Shown here in pieces: positions 63,483 through 64,000 of a stretch of 64,000 nt of DNA. The DNA is from Hypericibacter sp049323455 (GTDB lineage Bacteria; Pseudomonadota; Alphaproteobacteria; Dongiales; Dongiaceae): positions 124,001 through 188,000 of the forward strand of contig JBMONF010000034.1 in assembly GCA_049323455.1 (NCBI GenBank), in the 5' to 3' direction. The notes beneath the pieces were generated by a model. The model was not told where the DNA came from and searched no databases. It saw only the letters and a program-made list of their open reading frames with translations. Position 1 is the stretch's first letter. Each line of letters starts with the position of its first letter. A program made the translations under genes and the position numbers.

Positions 63483-63577
63483 TGGCGGAGGGAGGGGGAT
63501 TCGAACCCCCGATACGGGTTTAAGGCCCGTATAACGGTTTAGCAAACCGCCGCCTTCAGCCACTCGGCCACCCCTCC
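63483..63577 (-). tRNA. tRNA-Ser(GCT)
   Basis: Minus strand: 7-bp acceptor GGAGGGG paired with TCCCTCC, discriminator G, encoded CCA; anticodon loop TTGCTAA with GCT; long variable arm (GGGCC/ACCC region); T loop GGTTCGAATCC. 95 nt including CCA, normal for serine tRNA. Confidence 0.95.
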
Positions 63578-63627
63578 GCACGAAGAGTGGTTCCGCCCCG
63601 CTTGGGGCCACGGCGTATGCGGGAGCC

Positions 63628-63656
63628 GTCTTAGGGGCTCCCCTCCCCTTTGTCAA
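63628..63656 (-). promoter_or_regulatory. Promoter of tRNA-Ser
   Basis: Minus strand TTGACA (63656-63651), 17-nt spacer, TAAGAC (63633-63628), about 50 nt before the tRNA 5' end. Perfect -35 and fair -10. Confidence 0.65.
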
Positions 63657-64000
63657 ACTTTCCGCACTTTATCCACTGGGGCCGGCGTCGGATTGGCGCA
63701 AGGTTTGGTTTAGAATTTTGCCGAAGGCCGGCCCAGAACCGGACCGAGGTCAAGGGTCGGGGGTCAGGAACGAAACGCCATGAAGAAGGAAGAAGAAGTT
63801 CGTGAATGCCGTCGGGCAGGTGCCGCTGAAGAGCCCGCGCGGCTCCGGCACAGCCCAGGTGGACATCGTCCGAGGCCCGTCACAGTCCCGCCTTCCTCAT
63901 CCGCGTCCACGCACCGGTGAAGGGCAAGGTGGCGCCGATCGCCGGCGCCGGGTCGGGTCACGATCCGCCCCATCCCGATCTCGTCGGCCGCGGCGTGCCG
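63657..64000. other. Terminal region, no supported gene
   Basis: Short frames here are arginine/proline-rich. A plus-strand frame beginning near 63779 opens with lysines and glutamates but has no ribosome site and ends after about 48 codons; it was not called. Confidence 0.3.

Noticed and set aside
62563..63534. Plus-strand frame ending in a GIRTPDTGLRPV-like peptide
   Set aside because: The end is a translation of the tRNA-Ser gene on the opposite strand, a familiar annotation artefact.
1..64000. CRISPR arrays, rRNA genes or insertion sequences
   Set aside because: No regular repeat-spacer pattern, rRNA sequence or transposase was noticed on reading the window.

Overview
The window is GC-rich DNA from a bacterium, most likely an alphaproteobacterium. 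The inference rests on a FixL-FixJ-FixK oxygen-sensing set, many Shine-Dalgarno-led tight operons with ATGA overlaps, Tat-dependent binding proteins, and an AmiC/AmiR plus urt/ure nitrogen-salvage locus. The exact genus cannot be read from the sequence.

Layout. 1-13.5 kb: partial FGGY (glycerol kinase-like) kinase, acetoacetate decarboxylase, DoxX, acyl-CoA synthetase, small conserved or unknown proteins, nitroreductase, CBS protein, DNA polymerase IV, a WYL-like protein and a three-domain acyl-ACP ligase/ACP/acyltransferase. 12.2-26.9 kb, minus strand: one long nitrogen locus reading amiC-amiR-[leader]-amiR2-[leader]-urtABCDE-ureE-ureF-ureAB(fused)-ureC-ureG-ureD-capA. 27.4-31.7 kb: aliphatic amidase amiE followed by a MoxR-type AAA+ ATPase and a VWA protein (CbbQ/CbbO or NorQ/NorD type), behind a third leader. 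32.5-39.8 kb: polyamine-type ABC transporter, LysR regulator, and divergent creatininase and creatinase. 40-46 kb: small proteins, HhH glycosylase-like protein, archaemetzincin, frameshifted HtrA-type protease, UspA, alanine-rich lipoprotein, L,D-transpeptidase. 46.1-49.8 kb: fixK-like, receiver, fixJ, fixL. 50.6-58.7 kb: secreted hydrolase, then a four-gene operon (PqqD-like, ATP-grasp, fold-III PLP decarboxylase, urea-transporter/M23-peptidase fusion) and a peptide-type binding protein. 58.7-64 kb: lipoprotein, truncated GspE-type ATPase, short prepilin peptidase, a lower-GC patch with a small zinc-ribbon membrane protein and a truncated Rhs protein, ending at tRNA-Ser(GCT).

How it fits together. 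Creatininase and creatinase turn creatinine into sarcosine plus urea; the urt transporter imports urea or short amides; amidase and urease release ammonia. Three RNA leaders, each with two hexaloop hairpins (A at loop position 1; G at position 4 in five of the six loops) overlapping an intrinsic terminator, sit before urtA, amiR2 and amiE. They fit the ANTAR antitermination mechanism of the two AmiR proteins encoded beside them, so the whole amide/urea regulon appears to be controlled by RNA antitermination gated by AmiC. Crp/Fnr-type palindromes near amiC, uspA, the CBS gene and the lipoprotein suggest that the local FixLJ-K system may add oxygen control.
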